Shown here piece after piece: positions 42,861-50,337 of a stretch of 64,000 nt of DNA. The DNA comes from Bacillus sp. HSf4 (GTDB lineage Bacteria > Bacillota > Bacilli > Bacillales > Bacillaceae). Position numbers and translations under genes: made by a program. The notes under the pieces were generated by a model. It saw nothing but the letters and a program-made list of their open reading frames with translations. It searched no databases and was not told the DNA's origin. The stretch covers positions 866,001 to 930,000 of the forward strand of contig NZ_CP120679.1 in assembly GCF_029537375.1 (NCBI RefSeq), read 5' to 3'. The stretch's first letter is position 1; the number at the start of each line of letters is the position of its first letter.

Positions 42861-43322
42861 ATGAAAAGACTCTGCATCATCCCGTGCGGCGCGAAAAAAA
42901 TCTGGGATGTCGATCCGGAAAGAGGGCCGTCTCCCGCGAAGGATGTTTATATGAGTCCGTTTCACCAAGCCTGTCGTACATATGCGCAGAACTTTTTTGA
43001 CGACTGGGTGATCCTTTCAGCCAAACACGGCTTTCTGAGCGCTTGCGATATCGTTCCTGAAAACTATGATGTCACCTTTGGGACGGGTCACCCTGAGATC
43101 ATGACAGCGGAGGCGCTTAAAAAACAGGCCGCAGAGAAAAAACTGCTTGGGTTTGACGAGGTTGTCATGCTCGGCGGGAAAAAATATCGTCCGGTTTTAA
43201 GAAGCGTGTTTGGCGATCCTCAGCTTATCACCTATCCGCTCGGTGGATACCGGGGAATCGGCTATATGCTTCAGGCGCTGCAAAAAGCCGTCGCTTGCGG
43301 CCGTGAACTGGAGACAAAATGA
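42861..43322 (+). CDS. yfjM: DUF6884-like protein YfjM
   Basis: 153 residues with AAAGGAGG before the ATG. N-terminal IIPCGAKKIWD resembles the start of proteins that handle modified bases or tRNA-guanine-like folds, followed by SPFHQACRTYAQNFF, ILSAKHGFLS and YPLGGYRGIGYMLQALQ, conserved in the family. Function unknown. The stop codon lies in the terminator hairpin. Position after yfjO matches B. subtilis. Confidence 0.82.
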   Translation: MKRLCIIPCGAKKIWDVDPERGPSPAKDVYMSPFHQACRTYAQNFFDDWVILSAKHGFLSACDIVPENYDVTFGTGHPEIMTAEALKKQAAEKKLLGFDEVVMLGGKKYRPVLRSVFGDPQLITYPLGGYRGIGYMLQALQKAVACGRELETK

Positions 43323-43345
43323 TTTTCATTTTGTCTCTTTTTTTG
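43310..43345 (+). terminator. Terminator of yfjM
   Basis: GAGACAAAATGA-TTT-TCATTTTGTCTC perfect 12-bp stem followed by seven T; overlaps the yfjM stop codon. Confidence 0.9.
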
Positions 43346-43433
43346 TAACAAATTCTGTGTTTTCACTACTAATATATGAATGGAAAATCAGTGAACTGCT
43401 ACATGCGGGAGCGCTCAACCTGGGAGGGGAATG

Positions 43434-44651
43434 ATGGAGGATAAGAACCGCTCTGTTATCACAGATTTGCTGCCTTTATATCATGAGGGGAAGTTAAGTA
43501 AAGAGACGGCTGAATGGCTTGAAGAACAGGCCGCAAACAATGAAGAATATCGAAAGCTTATGGTGTGTGAGACACCTCCTGAAACAATACATAAACGCAT
43601 GAATCGCAAGCTCTCCATTTATCAATTGATATTGACTGCGATATCGCTTTTCCTCGCGATCAAAACATCGCTTTTAAACGGAAGCTTCGGCTTTATTTTA
43701 TGGTATACAGTGCTTGGCATCCTGGCTTATCTGTTCTATCGGAAGGTGAAAGTCGTTCTCCTTCTTTCCTTTGTTCCGATGTTGATTTGGGGGCTTGCCG
43801 ATGCCATCACAGGCTGGGATGAGGGATTCGCAAGCTCCGTGTTTGGAGCCGTGCTGCTCGCTGTGTTTCACGGTTTATTCGCTATGGCCGGCTGTTTGCT
43901 TGGCTGGCTCTGCTTAAAGCTGAATGAAAGCAGGGGTGTGTTGAAAAAGAAAGTCGGCCATGGTGCACTGCTCTTGGCGGTGCCGGTATGCATCCTTTCC
44001 ATATACAATGCTTTTAATGGAAACCCGATTAGCGAAATGCTTGCTAAGAAATCGCTGGAGCGCTATTTGACGGACCGCTACCCAGAGAAAAACTTGCGGT
44101 TAGGGGATGGCTTTTATAACTTTAAGTTCGCCGACTACTCGTTTGATGTCATTGAAGCAGGTGATGAAACAAAATCCTTCGCCTATGACTTTACAGTAGC
44201 AGGTTGGCTCCATCCTGAAATCACCTTTCACGGCATCCGCGAGGCGAATCTCAATAAACCGTTGATGGAGCGGCTCGGCGAAGAAGCCGCAAACGAACTC
44301 AAGACTGTTTTATCCAAACAAGTGAAAAACGTGGCGGCTGTCGATGTTTACGTCGAAGTTTTAAAAGGCCGGCTGCCGGAAGATGCAAAATGGGGCAAAG
44401 ACATTAAGCTGGATCAGCCGATGCAAATTGATATTGTACTTGATGCCGAAAATGCCGATCAACAATCCGTCTTCAGCGCGGCCAAAAAGATCCAGCACGT
44501 GTTAAACACAGAAGGATATGACTATGAAACGGTCAATATCAATGCCAACATATTTGACGGAGACAACGTCAAAGACGGATATGTAAAATATAGCGCATTT
44601 TTTGAAAAAGACACGGAGATCAAACTGAAGGATGTGGAAAAAGAGATATGA
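43434..44651 (+). CDS. Anti-sigma-like N-terminus, membrane helices and YfjL-like domain
   Basis: 405 residues from ATG 43434 (GGAGGG 5 bases upstream). Residues 1-55 resemble the zinc-finger anti-sigma leader (LLPLYHEGKLSKETAEWLEEQ) but without the His/Cys ligands. Residues about 60-185 hold five or six membrane helices. From about 187 the sequence parallels the whole of YfjL encoded at 46469 (YNAFNGNPISEMLAKKSLERY; FYNFKFADYSFDV; HPEITFHGI). It is therefore a fusion of a regulator-like membrane module with an extracytoplasmic YfjL domain. No sigma factor gene adjoins it. Function unknown. Confidence 0.7.
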   Translation: MEDKNRSVITDLLPLYHEGKLSKETAEWLEEQAANNEEYRKLMVCETPPETIHKRMNRKLSIYQLILTAISLFLAIKTSLLNGSFGFILWYTVLGILAYLFYRKVKVVLLLSFVPMLIWGLADAITGWDEGFASSVFGAVLLAVFHGLFAMAGCLLGWLCLKLNESRGVLKKKVGHGALLLAVPVCILSIYNAFNGNPISEMLAKKSLERYLTDRYPEKNLRLGDGFYNFKFADYSFDVIEAGDETKSFAYDFTVAGWLHPEITFHGIREANLNKPLMERLGEEAANELKTVLSKQVKNVAAVDVYVEVLKGRLPEDAKWGKDIKLDQPMQIDIVLDAENADQQSVFSAAKKIQHVLNTEGYDYETVNINANIFDGDNVKDGYVKYSAFFEKDTEIKLKDVEKEI

Positions 44652-44654
44652 AAA

Positions 44655-44700
44655 TGACGGCGGGGTTGCTAAACCCTGCCGTTCCTTTTTTAAAAAAAGA
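44655..44700 (+). terminator. Terminator of the YfjL-domain fusion gene
   Basis: GGCGGGGTT-GCTA-AACCCTGCC stem (one G-T pair), then CCTTTTTT. Confidence 0.75.
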
Positions 44701-44777
44701 GCGGTTTATTTTTGCATAAAATCACACAAATAAGAAAAAAATAGCAATTGATCTATCATAAGAAAGGATGTTGTGTG

Positions 44778-45098
44778 ATGAAAAAATTATCGCTTTGCCT
44801 TGTGCTGATCGTTCCAATGGCTTTTGCCGCGGGCATTCCTTCCGTACATGGGAAGACGCAGGAGTATCAAGATTTAACGGAAGAGCAAAAGAATGAGCTG
44901 TCAACCTTGCAAAAAGACATTATGGAAAAGAAAAAACAGCTGATCGACAGATATGTGGAATATGGAATGATGGATGAAAAAAAAGGAAGCGACATCAAAA
45001 AACATATGGAACAGCGGTATGAAAAAGAGAAAAAAGAAGGATTCATGCCGAAATGGGGGCATCATCAAAAAAAGTTTCATCATCGCATCCATTATTAA
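44778..45098 (+). CDS. Secreted DUF2680/YckD-family protein
   Basis: 106 residues from ATG 44778 (AAAGGATG upstream; an earlier in-frame ATT/GTG region lacks a site). Signal peptide MKKLSLCLVLIVPMAFAAG, cleavage near VHG. The mature part is a charged helix (LTEEQKNELSTLQKDIMEKK; MDEKKGSDIKKHME), ending His/Lys-rich (HHQKKFHHRIHY). This is the YckD pattern, known as a small secreted protein of unknown role. Confidence 0.78.
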   Translation: MKKLSLCLVLIVPMAFAAGIPSVHGKTQEYQDLTEEQKNELSTLQKDIMEKKKQLIDRYVEYGMMDEKKGSDIKKHMEQRYEKEKKEGFMPKWGHHQKKFHHRIHY

Positions 45099-45205
45099 CC
45101 CCGTTTCTTACACTGCCAGCCCAATTTCTTCGTGACAAAAGTGTAAAGACAGGTGTAAACTAATACTCATGTAAATCAGCTAAGAGATAAAGAGGTGTTG
45201 TGAGT

Positions 45206-46411
45206 ATGAAGAAGAATCGTCCGATCTCAGAGCGGAAGCTGCTTGGCATCGCCGGTCTGGGCTGGCTGTTTGATGCAATGGACGTCGGCATATTATCGTT
45301 TATCATCGCGGCTTTGCACGCGGAATGGAATTTGTCGCCTGAGGAAATGAGCTGGATCGGCAGTGTCAATTCCATCGGGATGGCCGTCGGGGCTTTTGTG
45401 TTTGGGCTGCTGGCTGACCGCGTCGGAAGGAAGCATGTGTTTATGATCACGCTGCTGTTTTTCTCGGTCGGCAGCGGTTTATCCGCTTTCACAACGACAT
45501 TAACGGCATTTTTGATTTTGCGGTTTTTTGTCGGCATGGGATTGGGAGGAGAGCTTCCCGTCGCTTCGACGCTTGTTTCGGAAACGGTCGCACCTGAGCG
45601 GCGGGGAAGAATTGTTGTCTTATTGGAAAGCTTCTGGGCGTTTGGCTGGCTGGCGGCAGCACTTATTTCATATTTTATTATCCCGGCCTACGGCTGGCAG
45701 GTTGCCCTTCTCATCACCGCCGTTCCGGCTTTCTATGCGCTGTATTTGCGTCTGGCATTGCCGGATTCGCCAAAATACGAAAATCTCGACCAACAACAAA
45801 AAACGACTGTGCTGGAAAATGTGAAAAGCGTATGGTCCCGCCGCTACGCCCGCCCTACGGCCATGCTGTGGATCGTCTGGTTTTGCGTGGTCTTTTCCTA
45901 TTACGGCATGTTTTTATGGCTGCCGAGCGTGATGGTGATGAAGGGATTCAGCATGATTAAAAGCTTTGAATATGTATTGATCATGACGTTGGCGCAGCTG
46001 CCCGGCTATTTTTCAGCGGCCTGGCTGATTGAAAAAGCCGGACGGAAAATGGTGCTGATGATCTATTTATTGGGCACTGCTGTCAGCGCCTACTTTTTCG
46101 GAAACGCCGAATCACTGGCTCTTCTTTTGGCGTCCGGGATGCTGTTATCGTTTTTCAACCTCGGAGCCTGGGGAGCGCTTTATGCTTATACACCCGAACA
46201 GTATCCGACAGCGATCAGGGGAACCGGTGCGGGTATGGCAGCGGGATTCGGCAGGATCGGCGGTATTTTGGGACCGCTTCTTGTCGGTTATCTTGTCAGT
46301 CAAGGCACAGCGCTTTCCATGATTTTCTTCATCTTCTGCATTGCGGTTTTAGCTGCGGTCGCCGCCATTTTCTTTTTGGGATCGGAGACGAAGCAAAAAG
46401 AGCTTGCATAG
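45206..46411 (+). CDS. niaP: Niacin transporter NiaP-like MFS protein
   Basis: 401 residues from ATG 45206 (AGAGGTG upstream). Twelve helices; the start ISERKLLGIAGLGWLFDAMD and SWIGSVNSIGMAVGAFVFGL are near-identical, as far as I recall, to B. subtilis YceI/NiaP. MFS loop motif LADRVGRKHVF and the sugar-porter-like PERRGRIVVLLESFWAFGW are present. B. subtilis niaP is elsewhere (yce region), so this is a moved gene or a second copy. It imports nicotinate or nicotinamide for NAD synthesis; substrate by similarity. Confidence 0.82.
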   Translation: MKKNRPISERKLLGIAGLGWLFDAMDVGILSFIIAALHAEWNLSPEEMSWIGSVNSIGMAVGAFVFGLLADRVGRKHVFMITLLFFSVGSGLSAFTTTLTAFLILRFFVGMGLGGELPVASTLVSETVAPERRGRIVVLLESFWAFGWLAAALISYFIIPAYGWQVALLITAVPAFYALYLRLALPDSPKYENLDQQQKTTVLENVKSVWSRRYARPTAMLWIVWFCVVFSYYGMFLWLPSVMVMKGFSMIKSFEYVLIMTLAQLPGYFSAAWLIEKAGRKMVLMIYLLGTAVSAYFFGNAESLALLLASGMLLSFFNLGAWGALYAYTPEQYPTAIRGTGAGMAAGFGRIGGILGPLLVGYLVSQGTALSMIFFIFCIAVLAAVAAIFFLGSETKQKELA

Positions 46412-46468
46412 GTTGAGGGCTCTGTTTCATAATGGAAGGAAACGAGAGTCTGGAAAGAGCTGATATAA

Positions 46469-47173
46469 ATGAGAAAAAAAGCAATTTGGATCGGTATCCT
46501 GTTTTTGCTGCTCGTCATCGGCGGCTCTATTTATAACGGTTTCAACGGGAATCCGCTCAGCCGCGCGCTGGCTGAAAAAAAGCTGCTCTCATATTTAGAG
46601 GAAACATATCCTGAGCGACATTTGCAAATCAAAAACAGCTTTTACAATTTTAAATATGCAGAATACGTTTTTCATATATCAAATCCAACAGACAAACGGA
46701 CGGATGAGTTGATTTTCACCGTCAAAGGGCTTATCCATCCAGAAGTCACCGAAGACGGCATCATCGAAGCTGAGCATCAAAAAACGGCAGCCCGGATAAG
46801 CGGGGAAGCGGCCGAGGAAATGAAGAAACACCTTGATGAAGCATTGGAAAATGTCATGCGCGTTCAGGTTGACCTCTCCGGAAACAAGCCTTTCAAAAAG
46901 AACAGCAAATGGAACAAGGCGATGAAACAGGAGCATACGGTTGCGGTCTCCGTCACTTTAAATTCCGGACGGGGCGGCAAAGAAGAGTTTTATCAACAAG
47001 CGAAGGCCGTCAGAGAACGCTTAATGGGCTATCGATATGACAAACTGGATATAACAGGTATGGGCTTGGACGGGGAAGGCCGGCCGGGATATGCCAAATA
47101 CAGTGTACGGATTGAAAGCGGTAAGGATACAGCGCTTCAAGATGTTCAAGTTTTAGCAAATCATGAGAAATGA
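46469..47173 (+). CDS. yfjL: YfjL family membrane-anchored protein
   Basis: 234 residues. One N-terminal membrane helix (AIWIGILFLLLVIGGSIY), then an extracytoplasmic domain with YNGFNGNPLSRALAEKKLL, FYNFKYAEYVFHI and LIHPEVTEDGI. The whole protein is homologous to the C-terminal half of the fusion protein at 43434. Family function unknown; position near yfjM fits B. subtilis YfjL (about 225 residues). Confidence 0.85.
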   Translation: MRKKAIWIGILFLLLVIGGSIYNGFNGNPLSRALAEKKLLSYLEETYPERHLQIKNSFYNFKYAEYVFHISNPTDKRTDELIFTVKGLIHPEVTEDGIIEAEHQKTAARISGEAAEEMKKHLDEALENVMRVQVDLSGNKPFKKNSKWNKAMKQEHTVAVSVTLNSGRGGKEEFYQQAKAVRERLMGYRYDKLDITGMGLDGEGRPGYAKYSVRIESGKDTALQDVQVLANHEK

Positions 47174-47205
47174 GAGAAGGAGTGAATCCCTTCTCTTTTT
47201 TACTT
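47171..47205 (+). terminator. Terminator of yfjL
   Basis: GAGAAGG ... CCTTCTC stem with an 8-base loop, then TTTTTT, starting at the stop codon. Confidence 0.85.
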
Positions 47206-47230
47206 GAAAACATATGGGTGATTTGTACTA

Positions 47231-47259
47231 TTGATGTCAAGGTGTGAAGGGAATAGAAT
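47231..47259 (+). promoter_or_regulatory. Sigma-A promoter of the PTS operon
   Basis: TTGATG, 17 bp, TAGAAT, placed 24 bp before the RAT sequence, so the RNA would begin just ahead of the antiterminator. Confidence 0.6.
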
Positions 47260-47282
47260 CATATTAAGAACGAATAATGTCG

Positions 47283-47312
47283 GGATTGTTACTGGTGAAG
47301 CAGGCAAGACCT
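47283..47312 (+). promoter_or_regulatory. RAT ribonucleic antiterminator for a BglG/LicT-family protein
   Basis: GGATTGTTACTG ... GCAGGCAAGACCT matches the classic RAT of sac/bgl/lic operons. Its 3' half (AAGACCT) is also the 5' arm of the terminator that follows, so the two structures exclude each other. Confidence 0.88.
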
Positions 47313-47398
47313 AGAATGTGCTAAATGGAACCGCGCCTTTAGTGTGCTTTTTTGCGCCTATCGGTTGATGTCCTTTCGCACATTTTAGGTCTTTTGTT
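47306..47398 (+). terminator. Conditional terminator in the PTS leader
   Basis: AAGACCTAGAATGTGC (47306-47321) pairs with GCACATTTTAGGTCTT (47378-47393), then TTGTTG. The long loop contains a second pairable part (ACCG/CGGT, GCGC/GCGC). Formation is prevented when the antiterminator protein binds the RAT. Confidence 0.85.
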
Positions 47399-47513
47399 GT
47401 TGCAGGCCAAAAGAGATGACCAAGCTATTTTTCTTTAAGAATATGGTCCGATTTTCATTTTGATCGTTTTTTAGTGATTTGATAGGATAGAAAAATTAGA
47501 GGAGGTCACCGTT

Positions 47514-48893
47514 GTGCAGCATCAAGAGATTGCAAGAGAACTGTTGCCCCTCATTGGAGGCGCGGATAATATCATCAGCATCAGCCATTGCACGACAAGG
47601 CTGCGCTTCACTGTCAGAGATGAGGAAAAAATAGATATAGAGGCCATTGAAAGGATGGCGGCTGTACAGGGGACTTTTTTTAGATATGGTTTATTTCAGA
47701 TTATTTTCGGTGCGGGCATCGTCAATAAAATTTATAGAGAAATGGCTCAGTACAGCGATCCCGCTCCTATGGATCAAGAGAACACGCCGGAAGCGCAGTC
47801 TGGAATCAATCTATTGACGAGATTTGCAAAAACATTGTCTGATATTTTTGTTCCGATCATCCCGGCGATCGTTGCAAGCGGGTTGCTCATGGGGGTTATC
47901 GGTGTCATAAAGGAATTCCGCCTGGCCGCCTATGACGGTCCCGTCATGAAAATGCTCGATATTTTTTCAAGCGCTGCATTTGTCATTCTGCCTGTGCTGC
48001 TCGGGTTCAGCGCGGCTAAACGGTTCGGCTCGAATCCGTTTTTAGGGGCCGTCATCGGCGGAATCCTGACTCACCCGGATTTGCTCGATCCGGAAATGCT
48101 TGGCAGCCAAACACCGTCCTTTGCAGAGATCCTTGGATTTCAAGTGCCTCTCATCGGCTATCAGGGGACGGTTATCCCGATTCTTTTGTCTGTCTATATC
48201 ATGAGCAAAATTGAGCGGTTTTTGCAAAGAATCGTTCCCCGGTCATTGGATTTGATCGCCATTCCATTTCTGACGGTGATGGCTTCCGGATTTGCCGCAC
48301 TGTTTATCATGGGGCCGGCTTCTCTTTTCATCGGCCACTTGATGAGCGATTGTTTGGGGTTTATTTATCAAAATGCAGGGGCGGCTTCCGGATTTTTATT
48401 TGGCGGGCTTTATTCACTGCTTGTTTTGACCGGCCTCCATCACGGCTTTTATGCGATTGAAGCGTCCCTGCTCGCAGATCCCGAATACGGTGTCAACTTT
48501 TTGCTTCCGATTTGGTCGATGGCCAATGTCGCTCAAGGGGGTGCGGGTCTGGCCGTTTTTCTTATGACAAAAAACGCGGAAGTAAAAAAGATCGCCATCC
48601 CTGCATCACTCACTGCTTTTTTGGGAATTGTCGAGCCCGTCATGTTTGGTGTGAATCTGAAACTGATTCGTCCGTTTATCGGGGCATCGATCGGAGGCGC
48701 GCTTGGCGGCGCATATGTCGTCGTCATGAATGTAGCGGCAAATTCATACGGACTTTCCGGCATACCGATGATTTCGATTGTTCTTCCTCTCGGGCCGGCT
48801 AATCTGATTCATTACTTAATCGGATTTGCGATTGCAGCGGTTTCCGCGTTCATTGCAGCTCTATGTCTCGGGTTCCAAGAAGAAAAAGAATAA
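47514..48893 (+). CDS. PTS EIIBC component, sucrose/trehalose-type subfamily
   Basis: 459 residues starting at GTG 47514 after GAGGAGGT. The EIIB domain (1-85) has the phospho-accepting cysteine in ISISHCTTRLRFTV (residue 26). The EIIC domain (100-455) has about ten helices with GLHHGFYAIEASLL and FLGIVEPVMFGVNLK, the GITE-like signature. No EIIA domain, as in the sucrose and trehalose subfamily that borrows EIIA of another system. No hydrolase gene is adjacent, so the sugar cannot be fixed; sucrose-like glucosides are most likely. Controlled by the RAT/terminator upstream. Confidence 0.85.
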   Translation: MQHQEIARELLPLIGGADNIISISHCTTRLRFTVRDEEKIDIEAIERMAAVQGTFFRYGLFQIIFGAGIVNKIYREMAQYSDPAPMDQENTPEAQSGINLLTRFAKTLSDIFVPIIPAIVASGLLMGVIGVIKEFRLAAYDGPVMKMLDIFSSAAFVILPVLLGFSAAKRFGSNPFLGAVIGGILTHPDLLDPEMLGSQTPSFAEILGFQVPLIGYQGTVIPILLSVYIMSKIERFLQRIVPRSLDLIAIPFLTVMASGFAALFIMGPASLFIGHLMSDCLGFIYQNAGAASGFLFGGLYSLLVLTGLHHGFYAIEASLLADPEYGVNFLLPIWSMANVAQGGAGLAVFLMTKNAEVKKIAIPASLTAFLGIVEPVMFGVNLKLIRPFIGASIGGALGGAYVVVMNVAANSYGLSGIPMISIVLPLGPANLIHYLIGFAIAAVSAFIAALCLGFQEEKE

Positions 48894-48935
48894 TTCCGTT
48901 TTCATTCGTCAAAACAGGATGAAAGGAAGGCAGCT

Positions 48936-49778
48936 ATGAAAATAAAGAAAATCTTAAATAACAATGCGCTAGTTGTAAAAGATGAGGATGAAGAAAAAAT
49001 TGTATTAGGGTCTGGGGTCGCATTTCAGAAGAAGAAAAATGATGTTGTCGACAGGTCGAAAATCGAGAAAATATTTGTCATGAAAGACTCATCAGAATAC
49101 CGCCAATTTGAGAAAATCTTAAAAACACTGCCGGAAGACCACATCCAGGTTGCAGAGGATATTATTTCTCACGCGGAAAAAGAGCTGGGGATTAAAATCA
49201 ATGAACGGATTCATGTCGCCTTTTCCGATCACCTCTCATTTGCGATTGAACGCTTGAGCAAGGGAATGGTGATTAAAAATCCATTGCTTGATGAAGTCAA
49301 AGTCCTTTACACGAAAGAATTCCAAATCGGCCGCTGGGCACAAGCCCTTATTAAAGAAAAGTTGAAAATCGAGATCCCCGAAGATGAAGTCGCAAACATC
49401 GCCTTACATATTCACACAGCCAAAACAAACGCCGGTGACATGACAAAGACGCTTGATTTGACAACGATGATCAGCGATATCATCAGGGTCATCGAAAACA
49501 AATTGAACATCACCATTAAAGATGAAACCATTTCATATGAGCGGCTCGTCACCCATCTCCGTTTTGCGATTCAGCATATCGAAACGGGGGAATCGTTTTA
49601 CGAACTGGATGCAGACATGATCAGCCTGATCAAAAAGAAGTTTAAAGAAGCATATTTGTGTGCGCGGGAAATCGGAGAATTCGTCAAGAATGAGTACGGG
49701 TTTGAATTTCCGGAAAAAGAGCTTTGCTATATCACCATGCATATCCAGAGATTTTATCAGCGCTCTGCGCTTGTTTAA
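48936..49778 (+). CDS. BglG/LicT/SacT-family transcriptional antiterminator
   Basis: 280 residues. N-terminal RNA-binding CAT domain (1-55: [34 protein letters not shown]). PRD1 (about 65-170) with phosphorylatable histidines in [17 protein letters not shown] and [13 protein letters not shown]2 (about 175-280) with THLRFAIQH and [13 protein letters not shown]-dependent phosphorylation of PRD1 inactivates and HPr-dependent phosphorylation of PRD2 activates such proteins. It lies 42 bp after the EIIBC gene and should act on the RAT at 47283. Confidence 0.92.
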   Translation: MKIKKILNNNALVVKDEDEEKIVLGSGVAFQKKKNDVVDRSKIEKIFVMKDSSEYRQFEKILKTLPEDHIQVAEDIISHAEKELGIKINERIHVAFSDHLSFAIERLSKGMVIKNPLLDEVKVLYTKEFQIGRWAQALIKEKLKIEIPEDEVANIALHIHTAKTNAGDMTKTLDLTTMISDIIRVIENKLNITIKDETISYERLVTHLRFAIQHIETGESFYELDADMISLIKKKFKEAYLCAREIGEFVKNEYGFEFPEKELCYITMHIQRFYQRSALV

Positions 49779-49786
49779 CATTGAAT

Positions 49787-49822
49787 GAAAAATGGAGCCG
49801 AGTAGTCTTCGGCTCCATTTTT
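49787..49822. terminator. Bidirectional terminator between the PTS operon and the dab cluster
   Basis: AAAATGGAGCCGA / TTCGGCTCCATTTTT stem between converging genes. Confidence 0.9.
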
Positions 49823-50323
49823 CTATTCAGCATTAATTTCTGTTAATACCTCATGTTCCGTATCTATTAAAAAGCCGCGGACTTTGACATGTGAGGGGAT
49901 GAATGGGTGCTGCCGAATCATGTCGACACTTTGTTTTATCCCTAAATCAACGGGTTTTCCCCCGTTCAGCCATTCATTCAGATTGCTGAAGGGAAACTCT
50001 GGATTGCCATGCTGAAAAAGATAATCGATGGTCTTTAATCTATCGCTTACATGCGGGTTGTTAAGCATGTAATTGTCCAGATCGATATCAGCCGGATCTT
50101 CATTTTTGGAGCGGACAATCAATATTTCCTCCGTTTTGTTCTGGATGACAAGCGTGATGATGTCCCTCATTAAATCGCTGTATGGCTGTGAAATATGAGG
50201 GAATACGCTTTTTAAAATAACCGTGTTTTCCGGCTGAATAGATGCCGCATGGCAGATTGATTGTTCAAGCTGATCCTCCATCCCGGTAATCAACAACACA
50301 TTTTTATTTTTCGTTCCTTCCAT
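49823..50323 (-). CDS. ybcF: Degenerate beta-carbonic-anhydrase-like protein (YbcF-like)
   Basis: 166 residues from ATG 50323, 6 bases after GAGGTG; an ATG at 50341 overlapping the dabA stop is the alternative. The N-terminal LLITGMEDQL sits where beta-carbonic anhydrases have the zinc cysteine and Asp-Arg dyad (C-M-D-x-R), and ILIVRSKNEDP where they have GHxDCG. The metal ligands are therefore missing and catalysis is unlikely; a structural or regulatory role is more plausible. Last gene of the dabB-dabA-ybcF cluster, corresponding to ybcF of B. subtilis. Confidence 0.7.
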   Translation of the reverse strand: MEGTKNKNVLLITGMEDQLEQSICHAASIQPENTVILKSVFPHISQPYSDLMRDIITLVIQNKTEEILIVRSKNEDPADIDLDNYMLNNPHVSDRLKTIDYLFQHGNPEFPFSNLNEWLNGGKPVDLGIKQSVDMIRQHPFIPSHVKVRGFLIDTEHEVLTEINAE

Positions 50324-50337
50324 TCCATTCACCTCAT

